The translations under genes and the position numbers were made by a program. DNA of 64,000 nt from Nitrospirillum amazonense (lineage in GTDB: Bacteria > Pseudomonadota > Alphaproteobacteria > Azospirillales > Azospirillaceae): assembly GCF_007828035.1 (NCBI RefSeq), contig NZ_VITV01000002.1, positions 434,001 to 498,000 of the forward strand, read 5' to 3'. The notes below the pieces were generated by a model. That model was not told the origin of the DNA. It searched no databases and worked only from the letters and a program-made list of their open reading frames with translations. Shown here piece by piece: positions 28,933 through 36,786 of this stretch (position 1 is its first letter; every line of letters begins with the position of its first letter).

Positions 28933-29718
28933 TCACGTTTCCTGCGGCTCCCCCCCATCCGTCCCGGGGATCGAAAGGCCATTTGTGCGCAAGTAACGCT
29001 CCACCAGGCGCTGGCGGGCTGGCGGCACCTCGGCATGGCGCTGGGCGAAGACATGCCGTTCCAGGAAATAGCCGGTCAGGCGCAGGCCGGCCGCCACATC
29101 CTCCTCCCCGCCGCCCTGGAAGCCCAGGCCGATGAGGAAACCCGGCAAGGGCAGCAGCTTGTCCCGGTAGGGCTCCCCCGCCGAGGCCGACACGGCGCGG
29201 CCGGTGCGGGGGCTGACGTAGGCCAGCTGGTCGTTCGGGTTGCCGACGGGCTGGCCGGTGCTGGCGCATTGCGTCAGGTCCAGGCCGAAGCCCACTTCCT
29301 CCAGCAGCCCCACCTCCCACCGCACGTAGACGGCGGGCCAAATGTCCAGGTCCAGGGCGGCGAACAGGGCCAGGGTGGCATCATAGAGGCCGGGGTGGGC
29401 CTCGCGCTCCGCCAGCATGGCGTCCATCAAGGCGGTGGCCGCGACGATGGCAGCCAGGCGCAAGGGGTCGTCCAGGTAAAGGCCGGTGGCGGAGCGCACG
29501 GGCTCCACCGTCCAGGTGCCCAGCTGGTCGGCGGTGCGGGCCCGCCAGCGGGCGGTGAGCTGCGCGCCCGGTTCCAGCGCGCCGCGATAGCGTGACGACT
29601 GCCCGCCGTGCAGCACGCCGGCGTGACGGCCATGCTCCCGCGTCAGCATGACCACCAGCGCGGCGGTGTCGCCGAACGGCCGGGCCGAAAGCACGATGGC
29701 GTCGTCAGTCCATTCCAT
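28933..29718 (-). CDS. recO: DNA repair protein RecO
   Basis: A 261-residue RecO, which with RecR loads RecA onto SSB-coated DNA in the RecFOR pathway. The N-terminal OB-fold is clear (WTDDAIVLSARPFGDTAALVVMLTREHGRHAGVLHGG), and the middle shows the typical YVRWEVGLLEEVGFGLDLTQCASTG segment. Only one of the usual zinc-ribbon cysteines is kept (TQC), common in alphaproteobacteria. The usual upstream partner era is displaced to 39379-40446, with unrelated genes in between. Confidence 0.94.
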   Translation of the reverse strand: MEWTDDAIVLSARPFGDTAALVVMLTREHGRHAGVLHGGQSSRYRGALEPGAQLTARWRARTADQLGTWTVEPVRSATGLYLDDPLRLAAIVAATALMDAMLAEREAHPGLYDATLALFAALDLDIWPAVYVRWEVGLLEEVGFGLDLTQCASTGQPVGNPNDQLAYVSPRTGRAVSASAGEPYRDKLLPLPGFLIGLGFQGGGEEDVAAGLRLTGYFLERHVFAQRHAEVPPARQRLVERYLRTNGLSIPGTDGGEPQET

Positions 29719-29940
29719 GGAAGCTTTCTAGCAGATTGCGCCCCGGACGGTGTATGCCAATGCTCTCGTGCCGTCGTTTAGGCCAACGGTGTCACTGCTG
29801 AGTTTTTTAGTATACCCTGCATTAATAACCCTGGAACCGAGCGCCCGCGTGCACAGCCCATCTACTGGCAATCATTGGACTATGAGGGCTGGTTCACCGC
29901 GCGGACTGGTCATGGTGCTTGTCACGCCGCCGGTGTTGAC

Positions 29941-32145
29941 ATGAACGTGAGCAAGCCCGCCCGTTTGAAGGGTCCCTCCCCCGCCGCTGCACCGGCCTTG
30001 AGCGATGGCGAGCGCCTGACGCTGGAGCGGTACAGCCTAGCGGCGGCGGCCAGCAATGAGGGGCTGTACGACTGGGACCTGCGCACCGACCAAGTCTATT
30101 ACGGTGAGACCTGGAAGGCGCTGCTGGGCTATGCCGAGGATGAGATCGGCACCTCGCCCGACGAATGGCTGAAACGGGTGGACCCGGACGACCTCATCTG
30201 GCTGCAGGCCACCCTGGACGCCCAGGCCAGCGCCGGCGGCAAGCCCTTTCAGATCGAATACCGCATCACCCACCGCAACGGCCATGTGCTGTGGATGATG
30301 TGCCGCGGCATCGTCGTGCTGGACGATGAGGGGGAGCCGATCCGCATCGTCGGCGCCCAGCGCGACATCACCGACCGCAAGAACGCCGAGGAACAGCTGC
30401 GCCTGAGCGAGGAGCGTTATGCCCTGGCCGCCCAGGGCGCCAACGACGGGCTGTGGGACTGGCACGTGGCCTCGGACCAGCTCTACTGCTCCCCCCGCTG
30501 GACGGCCATGCTGGGCATCGGCGGCGGGGCGCGCACCAGCACCATGGAGGACTGGTACGCCCAGATCGACGGCGAGGACCGCCCCCGCCTGCGCGCGGCG
30601 GTGGACACCCACCTGGCCGGCGGCAGCGCGCACCTGGAGGAAGAGGTGCGCACCCGCCACGCCGGCGGGGCGGAGCTGTGGGTGCTGATCCGCGGCGTGG
30701 CCATCCGCGATGAGGAGGGCGAGGCCATCCGCATGGCGGGCTCCATGACCGACATCACGGCGCGCAAGCGGGCGGAACAGCAGTTGCTGTTCGACGCCTT
30801 CCACGACGGTCTGACCCGCCTGCCCAACCGCATGCTGCTGCTCGACCGCATCGGCCAGGCGCTGGGCCGCCGGCGACGGCCGGAAGAGGCGCAGTTCGCC
30901 GTGATGATCTTCGACATCGATCACTTTAAGACGGTGAACGACAGCCTGGGCCCCCTGGTGGGGGATGAGGTGCTGTGCGCCGTGGGCCAGCGGCTGGACG
31001 GCGCCCGCCGCAGCGGCGACACCGTGGCCCGCCTGTCCGCTGACGAGTACGGCGTGCTGATGGACGGCGTGCTGGACGTGAAGGCGGCGGTGGACGCGGC
31101 CGAGCGCCTGGCGTCAGCGGTGGCCGAGCCCCTGACCCTGTCCAACGGGCAGGAGGTGGTGATGAACGTCACCGCCGGCATCGCCCTGTCCGGCTCCGGC
31201 TACGCGTCGGCCGGCGACATGCTGCGCGACGCGGGTCTGGCCATGTTCCGCGCCAAGACCAGCGGCCGCAACCGGGTGGAGATGTTCGACGACGCGCTGC
31301 GCGAGCGCGCGCTGACCCGCCTCCGCCTGGAATCGGATCTGCGCCACGCCATCGAGGGCCGGCAGTTCCGCCTGTTCTACCAGCCCATCGTGCGCCTGGC
31401 GGACGGCTCGGTGGCGGGGTTCGAGGCGCTGATGCGCTGGTTCCATCCCGAGCGCGGCATGATCCCGCCCAGCGACTTCGTCCACCTGGCGGAGGAAACG
31501 GGCCTGATCCTGAAGATGGGCCGCTGGGCCCTGGTGGAGGCCACGCGCCAGTTGGCGGAGTGGCAAGGCCGCTTCAGCCCCGACCTGTTCATGAGCGTCA
31601 ACGTCTCCGGCCGCCAGCTCATGGAGGACGACCTGGTGGCGGCGGTGACGGAGACGCTGGACACCCACCGCATCACCCCCGGCACGCTGAAGCTGGAGAT
31701 CACCGAAAGCCTGCTGCTGGACGACCCCGGCCGCTGCCTGGGCATCATGGAGGCCTTGAAGCGCAAGGACGTGAAGCTGTCGCTGGACGACTTCGGCACC
31801 GGCTTCTCCTCGCTCAGCTACCTGCACCGCTATCCCATCGGCACCCTGAAGATCGACCGCAGCTTCGTGCGCGCCGCCGGCGAAAGCGACCGCCGCAGCG
31901 CCATCGCCCGCATCATCACCCTGCTGGCCCAGGCCCTGGACCTGGAGGTCATCGCCGAGGGCATCGAGAAGGAGGCCGAGGCCGACTTCCTGCGCGGCCT
32001 GCACTGCCAGTTCGGCCAAGGCTTCCACTTCGCCCCGCCCCTGCCCAAGGAGGCCGTGGAAGACCTGATGGACGCGCGCCGCCGCAGCCGTGAAGTGCTG
32101 GAGGGCTTGTCGGCGCTCCGGGGGCTGCCACCCAAGGGGCGGTGA
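29941..32145 (+). CDS. PAS-PAS-GGDEF-EAL cyclic-di-GMP phosphodiesterase with degenerate GGDEF
   Basis: A 734-residue soluble signalling protein. Two PAS/PAC units (about 25-150 and 155-280) each end in a D-I-T-x-R-K linker. The GGDEF domain has SADEY (366-370) in place of GGDEF, so cyclase activity is unlikely, though GTP-binding control remains possible. The EAL domain is complete: EAL at 495-497, NVSGRQL, LEITES, LDDFGTG (Asp616-Asp617), KIDRSFV and EGIEKEAE, with QGFHFAPPL near the end. It should hydrolyse c-di-GMP in response to a PAS-sensed cue. The start at 29941 lacks a strong ribosome-binding site; 29875 is an alternative. Its last 67 bp are nearly duplicated at 32570-32636. Confidence 0.92.
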   Translation: MNVSKPARLKGPSPAAAPALSDGERLTLERYSLAAAASNEGLYDWDLRTDQVYYGETWKALLGYAEDEIGTSPDEWLKRVDPDDLIWLQATLDAQASAGGKPFQIEYRITHRNGHVLWMMCRGIVVLDDEGEPIRIVGAQRDITDRKNAEEQLRLSEERYALAAQGANDGLWDWHVASDQLYCSPRWTAMLGIGGGARTSTMEDWYAQIDGEDRPRLRAAVDTHLAGGSAHLEEEVRTRHAGGAELWVLIRGVAIRDEEGEAIRMAGSMTDITARKRAEQQLLFDAFHDGLTRLPNRMLLLDRIGQALGRRRRPEEAQFAVMIFDIDHFKTVNDSLGPLVGDEVLCAVGQRLDGARRSGDTVARLSADEYGVLMDGVLDVKAAVDAAERLASAVAEPLTLSNGQEVVMNVTAGIALSGSGYASAGDMLRDAGLAMFRAKTSGRNRVEMFDDALRERALTRLRLESDLRHAIEGRQFRLFYQPIVRLADGSVAGFEALMRWFHPERGMIPPSDFVHLAEETGLILKMGRWALVEATRQLAEWQGRFSPDLFMSVNVSGRQLMEDDLVAAVTETLDTHRITPGTLKLEITESLLLDDPGRCLGIMEALKRKDVKLSLDDFGTGFSSLSYLHRYPIGTLKIDRSFVRAAGESDRRSAIARIITLLAQALDLEVIAEGIEKEAEADFLRGLHCQFGQGFHFAPPLPKEAVEDLMDARRRSREVLEGLSALRGLPPKGR

Positions 32146-32147
32146 GC
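32081..32147 (+). repeat. Direct repeat copy 1 (3' end of the EAL gene)
   Basis: Covers the last 21 codons, the stop codon and two more bases of the phosphodiesterase gene. It matches 32570-32636 at 61 of 67 positions without gaps. Confidence 0.9.
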
Positions 32148-32183
32148 GCCCAAGGTGACAATGCGGAACCGCCAAAGGTGAGC

Positions 32184-32519
32184 ATGAAAGTCTATTTTGA
32201 AATAGCGCCTTCCCCCGATGAGGAGCAGGAGCCTCAAAAGCCGGGGTTTAACGCCCTCATACATGAGGTCTGCGTCGGTCGTGGATGGTGCGGAAGCGTA
32301 GTTGACAATCAACCGCGTCATGTCAGCATGTTCATTCCGGAAAGTGGCCCGGTGACAGCCGATCAATTCGTCGACTGGCTATTTTTGGCCGAGGGTATAG
32401 ACCTGTTGGAAGATGTGTCGAAATGGCAGCCGCATAAAGATGCGCTTCGCGACATATTCATCCGCCACATGGGCGCTGATGTCGTAGATGCCCACAAACT
32501 TAAGTGGGACTTCAGCTAA
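32184..32519 (+). CDS. Orphan small protein of unknown function
   Basis: A 111-residue acidic protein that I do not recognise. It begins MKVYFEIAPSPDEE and contains CVGRGWCGSVVDNQPRHVSMFIPESGPV and a C-terminal helix-rich half (FVDWLFLAEGIDLLEDVSKW...DALRDIFIRHMGAD). No signal peptide or membrane segment is seen. The ATG at 32184 follows AAAGGTG; an ATG at 32142 would overlap the EAL gene stop. Its GC content and codon use are visibly lower than its neighbours, and it is flanked by near-identical 67-bp repeats, which points to acquisition. Size and setting would suit an immunity-type orphan, but nothing in the sequence proves this. Confidence 0.7.
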   Translation: MKVYFEIAPSPDEEQEPQKPGFNALIHEVCVGRGWCGSVVDNQPRHVSMFIPESGPVTADQFVDWLFLAEGIDLLEDVSKWQPHKDALRDIFIRHMGADVVDAHKLKWDFS

Positions 32520-32569
32520 CACATTGTTGCGTCAATCACCCTATTCCGGCGGACACCCCCGCTTTTGAA

Positions 32570-32636
32570 GCCGCAGCCGTCAAGTGCTGGAAGGACTGTC
32601 GGCGCTCCGGGGGCTGCCGCCCAAGGCGCGGTGAGC
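32570..32636 (+). repeat. Direct repeat copy 2 (detached EAL-gene 3' end)
   Basis: Keeps the reading frame and stop of copy 1. Four of the six differences are synonymous; two change a residue (Glu to Gln, Gly to Ala). There is no gene body in front of it, so it is a detached 3' end. Confidence 0.9.
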
Positions 32637-32663
32637 TTGGATCAGCTTGCGCGGCGGTAGTGC

Positions 32664-33008
32664 TTATTGCTTGGTCAAACGCTGCTTCCGTCGGTTTAGT
32701 GCCTGCTTCATCCGTGCAGCAATATCCATTGACGGGTGTAGAATGTTGAGAATTTCCAGACGGTCACGCACCTCTTGGAAGCGATAGACGATCAAATGCC
32801 TGCCAACGTTGTAGACCAGAAATGGCCCGGGAACATCGGCACGGCGGCGCCCCAGTTGTGGGTTGCGCGCCAATTTTTCAAACGCCAGGAATAGCGCTCG
32901 AATATAAGATTCCGCCTGGGCATCGCCCCATTCCCGGGCGGTGTAGTCCTCGATTTCGACTAGATCCAATCCCGCTTCATGGGAAAGGACATAGCTCTGC
33001 TTCGTCAT
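32664..33008 (-). CDS. parE: ParE/RelE-superfamily toxin
   Basis: A 114-residue toxin of the ParE/RelE fold: YVLSHEAGLDLVEIEDYTAREWGDAQAESYIRALFLAFEKLARNPQLGRRR and the C-terminal strands FLVYNVGRHLIVYRFQEVRDRLEILNILHPSMD. ParE toxins poison gyrase. The order antitoxin-toxin and the 4-bp ATGA overlap with the ParD-like gene are typical. Not to be confused with topoisomerase ParE, the partner of parC in this window. Confidence 0.9.
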   Translation of the reverse strand: MTKQSYVLSHEAGLDLVEIEDYTAREWGDAQAESYIRALFLAFEKLARNPQLGRRRADVPGPFLVYNVGRHLIVYRFQEVRDRLEILNILHPSMDIAARMKQALNRRKQRLTKQ

Positions 33009-33271
33009 CGGGAAGACTGGCCTTCCCGGCGAGCACGGCCTTCTGCAAGCAGGCTTTCGACAGATGCGTCCGAGAGATCATCTTCATCCAACTGCTGTGC
33101 ACTCAAGACCAGGTAGTCACCCAATAGCTTACGGGCCTGTTCTTCCTGGCGCTTTTGGTCTTCGCGGATTAAATGTCTGATGTATTCGCTGGCGCTGTAC
33201 TGGCCCTCTGCCGCCTGTTTTTCGACATACGCTCGCATTGCCTCTGGCATGGAAACGTTCAGGGTGCTCAT
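33005..33271 (-). CDS. parD: ParD-like ribbon-helix-helix antitoxin
   Basis: An 88-residue antitoxin. The N-terminal ribbon-helix-helix reads STLNVSMPEAMRAYVEKQAAEGQYSASEYIRHLIREDQKR, and the acidic C-terminal tail (LDEDDLSDASVESLLAEG) would wrap around the toxin. It should autorepress with ParE. The start at 33271 follows a GGAG site. A perfect palindrome overlapping the -35 element lies 47 bp upstream. Confidence 0.9.
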   Translation of the reverse strand: MSTLNVSMPEAMRAYVEKQAAEGQYSASEYIRHLIREDQKRQEEQARKLLGDYLVLSAQQLDEDDLSDASVESLLAEGRARREGQSSR

Positions 33272-33304
33272 CTCAAGGCCGCTCCTTCCAGATCCAACAG
33301 CGCC

Positions 33305-33332
33305 ATGGTACGATATGGCCAAAATTTGTCAA
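33305..33332 (-). promoter_or_regulatory. Probable parDE promoter
   Basis: On the minus strand TTGACA (33327-33332) and TACCAT (33305-33310) are separated by 16 bp, a good sigma-70 arrangement. The transcript would start about 25 bp before the parD ATG. Confidence 0.55.
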
Positions 33333-33340
33333 ATTTTGGC
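33318..33340. promoter_or_regulatory. Palindromic parDE operator
   Basis: Perfect 11-bp arms (GCCAAAATTTG and CAAATTTTGGC) around one central base. It covers the -35 hexamer, so binding of the ribbon-helix-helix antitoxin would block transcription. Confidence 0.65.
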
Positions 33341-33441
33341 GCCCGATCGAATCGCAATCCGGGCTCCTGTCCCTCTCCTTTGTTCGCGCATCGTGCAGCA
33401 GCCGACGCCCAGGCGCACTGTTTGGGACCAGCCGGGCGGCG

Positions 33442-33834
33442 CTATTTCTGAAGGCGTCGCCGCATGTCCTGGTAGGCGGCGGCGATCAGCGCCGTGAGCG
33501 CTGCGGTATCATGCGCCTGGCCCCAGCGCAGCTTCACATGGCGCATGCGCTTGCCGGTGCCCTGCAACAGGCTGGCGGGATCGTCCAGGTCGGCGCCATG
33601 GAAGAAGCCCACGCTGGCATGCGCCGTATAGGCGCCGACGTAGGCGAAGGCCGCGTCACCCACGCATGCCATAGGTTGGCGGTCGTGGATCAGTTCCCGC
33701 ACATCGTCACCGCAGCCGCGCAGCGCCTCGAACCACGGCTGGATCATCAGGCGCAGGGGATCACCCTGGGCGAACCAGGCGTCGACCTCGGGATCGCGCC
33801 GCACGGCGCCCGGCAGGAGGAAGAGAGCGTCCAT
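33442..33834 (-). CDS. DUF1801-domain protein
   Basis: A 130-residue protein with the DUF1801/YdhG-like pattern: WFEALRGCGDDVRELIHDRQPMACVGDAAFAYVGAYTAHASVGFFHGADLDDP...GTGKRMRHVKLRW. The family has an SRPBCC-like compact fold and unknown function. The start at 33834 (MDALFLLP) fits the family; an upstream ATG at 33918 adds an unlikely leader. It runs on the same strand as parDE but 5' of it. Confidence 0.8.
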   Translation of the reverse strand: MDALFLLPGAVRRDPEVDAWFAQGDPLRLMIQPWFEALRGCGDDVRELIHDRQPMACVGDAAFAYVGAYTAHASVGFFHGADLDDPASLLQGTGKRMRHVKLRWGQAHDTAALTALIAAAYQDMRRRLQK

Positions 33835-33917
33835 GGGCGCAGTTTGGCAGGCCGGCTGGAAATGTCGAGGCGGGCACGCCGGCGGCCCCGCTTTCACCCC
33901 CATTGCATCGACAACCA

Positions 33918-33949
33918 TGTTTATTCATAACTGTTAAGGTCAATAAACA
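33918..33949. promoter_or_regulatory. Inverted repeat at the start of the DUF3237 gene
   Basis: TGTTTATT (33918-33925) and AATAAACA (33942-33949) are perfect 8-bp arms with a 16-bp spacer, ending directly before the ATG at 33950. It looks like an operator. Confidence 0.45.
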
Positions 33950-34528
33950 ATGGAGATGGGGATGGACACGGTGGGCACCATGGATCGGCGGATGCTTTTG
34001 CAGGCCGCGGCGACGGCCGGCATCGCCGGGGCGATCGTGGCGGATCGCGCGGAGGCCGCCGCCCCGGCAGCGCCCCCGACCCCGCTCAGCACCGTGCCCC
34101 TGCAACTGCCCGCCACGGAATTCACCTATGAGGCGGTGGTGGACCTGGAGCCCATGATCACCCTGGGCCGGTCCCCGCTGGGGGAACGGCGCATGGTGCC
34201 CATCACCGGTGGCATGTTCCAGGGGCCGCGCATCAAGGGCACGGTTCTGGGCGGCGGCGCCGACCGGCAGCTGGTCCGGTCCGACGGCGTGCTGCTGCTG
34301 AACGCCCTCTATGAGTTGAAGACGGATGACGGCGCCATCATCACCGTGAACAACCGGGCGCTCATCGACACGCCGCCGGGCCAGCCCCCCTACGCGTACT
34401 CCGTCCTGGAGTTTACTGCCCCGGAAGGGCCGCACGCCTGGCTGAACCGCGGCATCTTCGTCGGCACCGTGCATGGCCTGCCGCCCGAGCGGCACGCCGT
34501 CCTGATCCGCGTCTACAAGGTCGTCTGA
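33950..34528 (+). CDS. Exported DUF3237-domain protein
   Basis: A 192-residue protein. The N-terminus has a twin-arginine-like signal (DRRMLLQAAATAGIAGAIVADRAEAA) suggesting Tat export. The mature part matches DUF3237, a small beta-barrel family: LPATEFTYEAVVDLEPMITLGRSPLGERRMVPITGGMFQGPRIKGTVLGGGADRQLVRSDGVLLLNALYEL...HAWLNRGIFVGT. The function is unknown. AAGGT precedes the ATG. It converges with cueR. Confidence 0.85.
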   Translation: MEMGMDTVGTMDRRMLLQAAATAGIAGAIVADRAEAAAPAAPPTPLSTVPLQLPATEFTYEAVVDLEPMITLGRSPLGERRMVPITGGMFQGPRIKGTVLGGGADRQLVRSDGVLLLNALYELKTDDGAIITVNNRALIDTPPGQPPYAYSVLEFTAPEGPHAWLNRGIFVGTVHGLPPERHAVLIRVYKVV

Positions 34529-34923
34529 GCGGCCCCCGTCCCGCTCAAGTCTTCCAGGATGGGGCAGTCGGGGCGGTCGTCGCCGGCGCAGCAATGGGCC
34601 AGGTGGCGCAGCGTGTCGGCCATGGCCTGCATCTCGCGGATGCGGGTGTCCAGGTCGGCCAGGTGGCGTTGGGCGATGGCCTTGACCTCTCGGCTGGAAC
34701 GCTCGCGGTCGCGCCACAGGGACAGCAGCTGGGCGATCTCCGCCATGTCGAAGCCCAGGCTGCGTGCCCGCTTGATGAAGCGCAGCTCATTGATCTCGCG
34801 GGCGTCGTATTCGCGGTAATTGCCCTCCGACCGGCTGGAGGGACGTACCAGGCCGACCTCGTCGTAATAGCGGATCATCTTGACGCTGACGCCGGATGCC
34901 TTGGAGGCCTGGCCTATGTTCAT
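34513..34923 (-). CDS. cueR: Copper-responsive MerR regulator CueR
   Basis: A 136-residue MerR protein. The winged helix (MNIGQASKASGVSVKMIRYYDEVGL) and long dimerisation helix are typical. The metal-binding loop HCCAGDDRPDCPI has Cys112 and Cys120 at the same numbers as E. coli CueR, marking a Cu(I)/Ag(I)/Au(I) sensor. Its start codon overlaps the stop of the TPR gene (ATGA), so it is translated behind that gene in a copA-TPR-cueR operon. It overlaps the convergent DUF3237 gene by 16 bp. Confidence 0.93.
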   Translation of the reverse strand: MNIGQASKASGVSVKMIRYYDEVGLVRPSSRSEGNYREYDAREINELRFIKRARSLGFDMAEIAQLLSLWRDRERSSREVKAIAQRHLADLDTRIREMQAMADTLRHLAHCCAGDDRPDCPILEDLSGTGAAQTTL

Positions 34924-36707
34924 GACGCGTGGCCCCCTTTGAAGGTCGCCAGGGCGGCGCTCATGGCCGCCACCACAGGTGTCCAATCCCCCAGCGTCGC
35001 CTGGCGGAACAGGCGCATGCTGGGGTACCAGGGCGTGTCCGCCCGCTGGTCCATCCAGCGCCAGTCCGCGTCGGTGATCACCATGGTCCATACCGGGCGG
35101 CCCAGGGCGCCCGCGACATGGGCCGGGCCGGTGTCCGGGGTGATCACCAGGTCCAGCAGGGTCATGATGGCGGCGGTGTCCGCCCAGTCGCGCACCTCCG
35201 GCGCCAGGTCCAGCAGGTTGGGCGGCGGCGTCAGCCCATCGACGGCGCCCCTGCCCTCCGGCCGCTGCAGGCCGATGAAGGTCACGTCGGGATGTGCCTC
35301 CAGCAGGGGCAGCAGCGCCCGCAGGCCCGGTGAGCGCCACGCATCGACGGGGAACTGGGGATTGCCCGCCCACAGCAGGCCCACGCGGCGGCGGGGCACG
35401 TCCGCCAGGCGCGCCCGCCACGCCGCCACCCGCTCCGGCGCCGCGCTCAGATAGGGGCCATTCCACGGGATGGTGTCCACCGTCAGGCCCAGGGCCTCCG
35501 GCAGATCCATCATGGCGATCTGATAATCGGGCGCCAGCGGCAAGGGCTGGCCGCGCAGCACCACGTCCCCCGGCCGCTGGCCGGGCCATAGCGCGGGTGG
35601 CCAGAGCACCGAGAGCGCGTGCGGGGATTCGAACAGCAGCCGCCCCACCCGGGCCGCCGCCTGGGGCAGCAGGCGCAGCATGCTGATGGTGTCGCCGGCG
35701 CCCTGCTCGTCCCAAACCACCAGGCTCTTGCCGGGAAGGGCGCGGCCGTCCCACTCAGGCACACCCTGGTGGCGCCGCGGCAGGGGCGTCAGATGCCAGC
35801 GCCGGCGATACAGGGGAAAGCCAGCGCGGTAATCGCCCAGGCGCAGGTGGCAGTGCGCCATGCTCATGGCCAACTCTGGATCATCCGGTGTCAGGGCCAG
35901 TTGGCGGGCGCCGACCTTCAGCGCGTCGGCCGTATACCCCTGGTAACGCAGCGCGCGGGCCAGGATGCCGTAGGGCTCCGGCCGGGTGGGATGGGCGGCG
36001 ATCAGGCCGCGCGCCATCTCGGCCGCCACCGCCATCTCCCCCCTCGCCGCATGCAGCTCCGCCCGGCTGGCCGCCGCTTCGAACAGGCCGGGCCGCAGCC
36101 GCAGGGCATGGTCCAGCAGGCGGGCGGCCTCGGCCTCATGACCGCCCCGCTGGCGCAGCAGATCCCCCAGATTGACCAGCGCCACCACCTCATCCGGCGC
36201 CACTGCCAGGACGGCACGGAAGGCGGCCTCCGCCTCCTCCTTCCTGTCCAGGCGCAGCAGGCAGCGGCCCAGGCCCAGTTGGGCCTGGGCCAGCTGGTTG
36301 GGCAAGCGGGTCAGCAGCCGGTAGGCGTCGGCGGCCTCCTCCACCCGGCCCAAATCCTCCAGGATCTGGGCGCGGGCCAGGTGCGCCGGGCCATGGCGCG
36401 GCGCCAGGGCCACGACCTGGCCATAGGTCGCCAGGGCGGCCAACCGATCGCCCCGCTGGCGCTGGGCCTGGGCCAGGTTGGCGCGATAGTCGACATTGCC
36501 GCCGTCCAGCGCGATGGCCTGGGCAATCAGGCCCTCACCCGCCACAGCACGGCCGGTCTGGACGAACAGCACGCCTTGCAGGTGCAAGGCGTCGGCGCAG
36601 TCCGGCATGGCGCGCAGGATCTGGCCGTACAAGTCCTCCGCCTGATCCAGGCGGCCGGACTGGTGATGGTCCAGGGCCACGGCCAAGACCTCTCCCACGG
36701 TGGGCAT
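34920..36707 (-). CDS. TPR protein with GT9/GT41-like C-terminal domain
   Basis: A 595-residue protein without a signal peptide. Roughly the first 300 residues are tandem tetratricopeptide repeats (GRLDQAEDLYGQILRAMPDCADALHLQG; DRKEEAEAAFRAVLAVAPDEVVALVNLG). The C-terminal part (about 330-590) is glycosyltransferase-like, with RRRVGLLWAGNP and DLVITPDTGPAHVAGALGRPVW, as in GT9 heptosyltransferases and TPR-fused relatives. The acceptor is unknown. It lies between copA and cueR and is coupled to cueR, an unexpected setting. The start at 36707 fits the first repeat. Confidence 0.85.
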   Translation of the reverse strand: MPTVGEVLAVALDHHQSGRLDQAEDLYGQILRAMPDCADALHLQGVLFVQTGRAVAGEGLIAQAIALDGGNVDYRANLAQAQRQRGDRLAALATYGQVVALAPRHGPAHLARAQILEDLGRVEEAADAYRLLTRLPNQLAQAQLGLGRCLLRLDRKEEAEAAFRAVLAVAPDEVVALVNLGDLLRQRGGHEAEAARLLDHALRLRPGLFEAAASRAELHAARGEMAVAAEMARGLIAAHPTRPEPYGILARALRYQGYTADALKVGARQLALTPDDPELAMSMAHCHLRLGDYRAGFPLYRRRWHLTPLPRRHQGVPEWDGRALPGKSLVVWDEQGAGDTISMLRLLPQAAARVGRLLFESPHALSVLWPPALWPGQRPGDVVLRGQPLPLAPDYQIAMMDLPEALGLTVDTIPWNGPYLSAAPERVAAWRARLADVPRRRVGLLWAGNPQFPVDAWRSPGLRALLPLLEAHPDVTFIGLQRPEGRGAVDGLTPPPNLLDLAPEVRDWADTAAIMTLLDLVITPDTGPAHVAGALGRPVWTMVITDADWRWMDQRADTPWYPSMRLFRQATLGDWTPVVAAMSAALATFKGGHAS

Positions 36708-36786
36708 GCGTCGCTTTCCTACGTCATCCAGAGGCTGAAACCGTACACCAGGCGCCTGGTCCGAAGCACGCGCCTCCGGCGGACCG

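Noticed and set aside
32664-33271. The toxin-antitoxin pair as evidence of a plasmid or prophage
   Set aside because: No replication, phage or transposase genes are nearby; chromosomal parDE modules are common.
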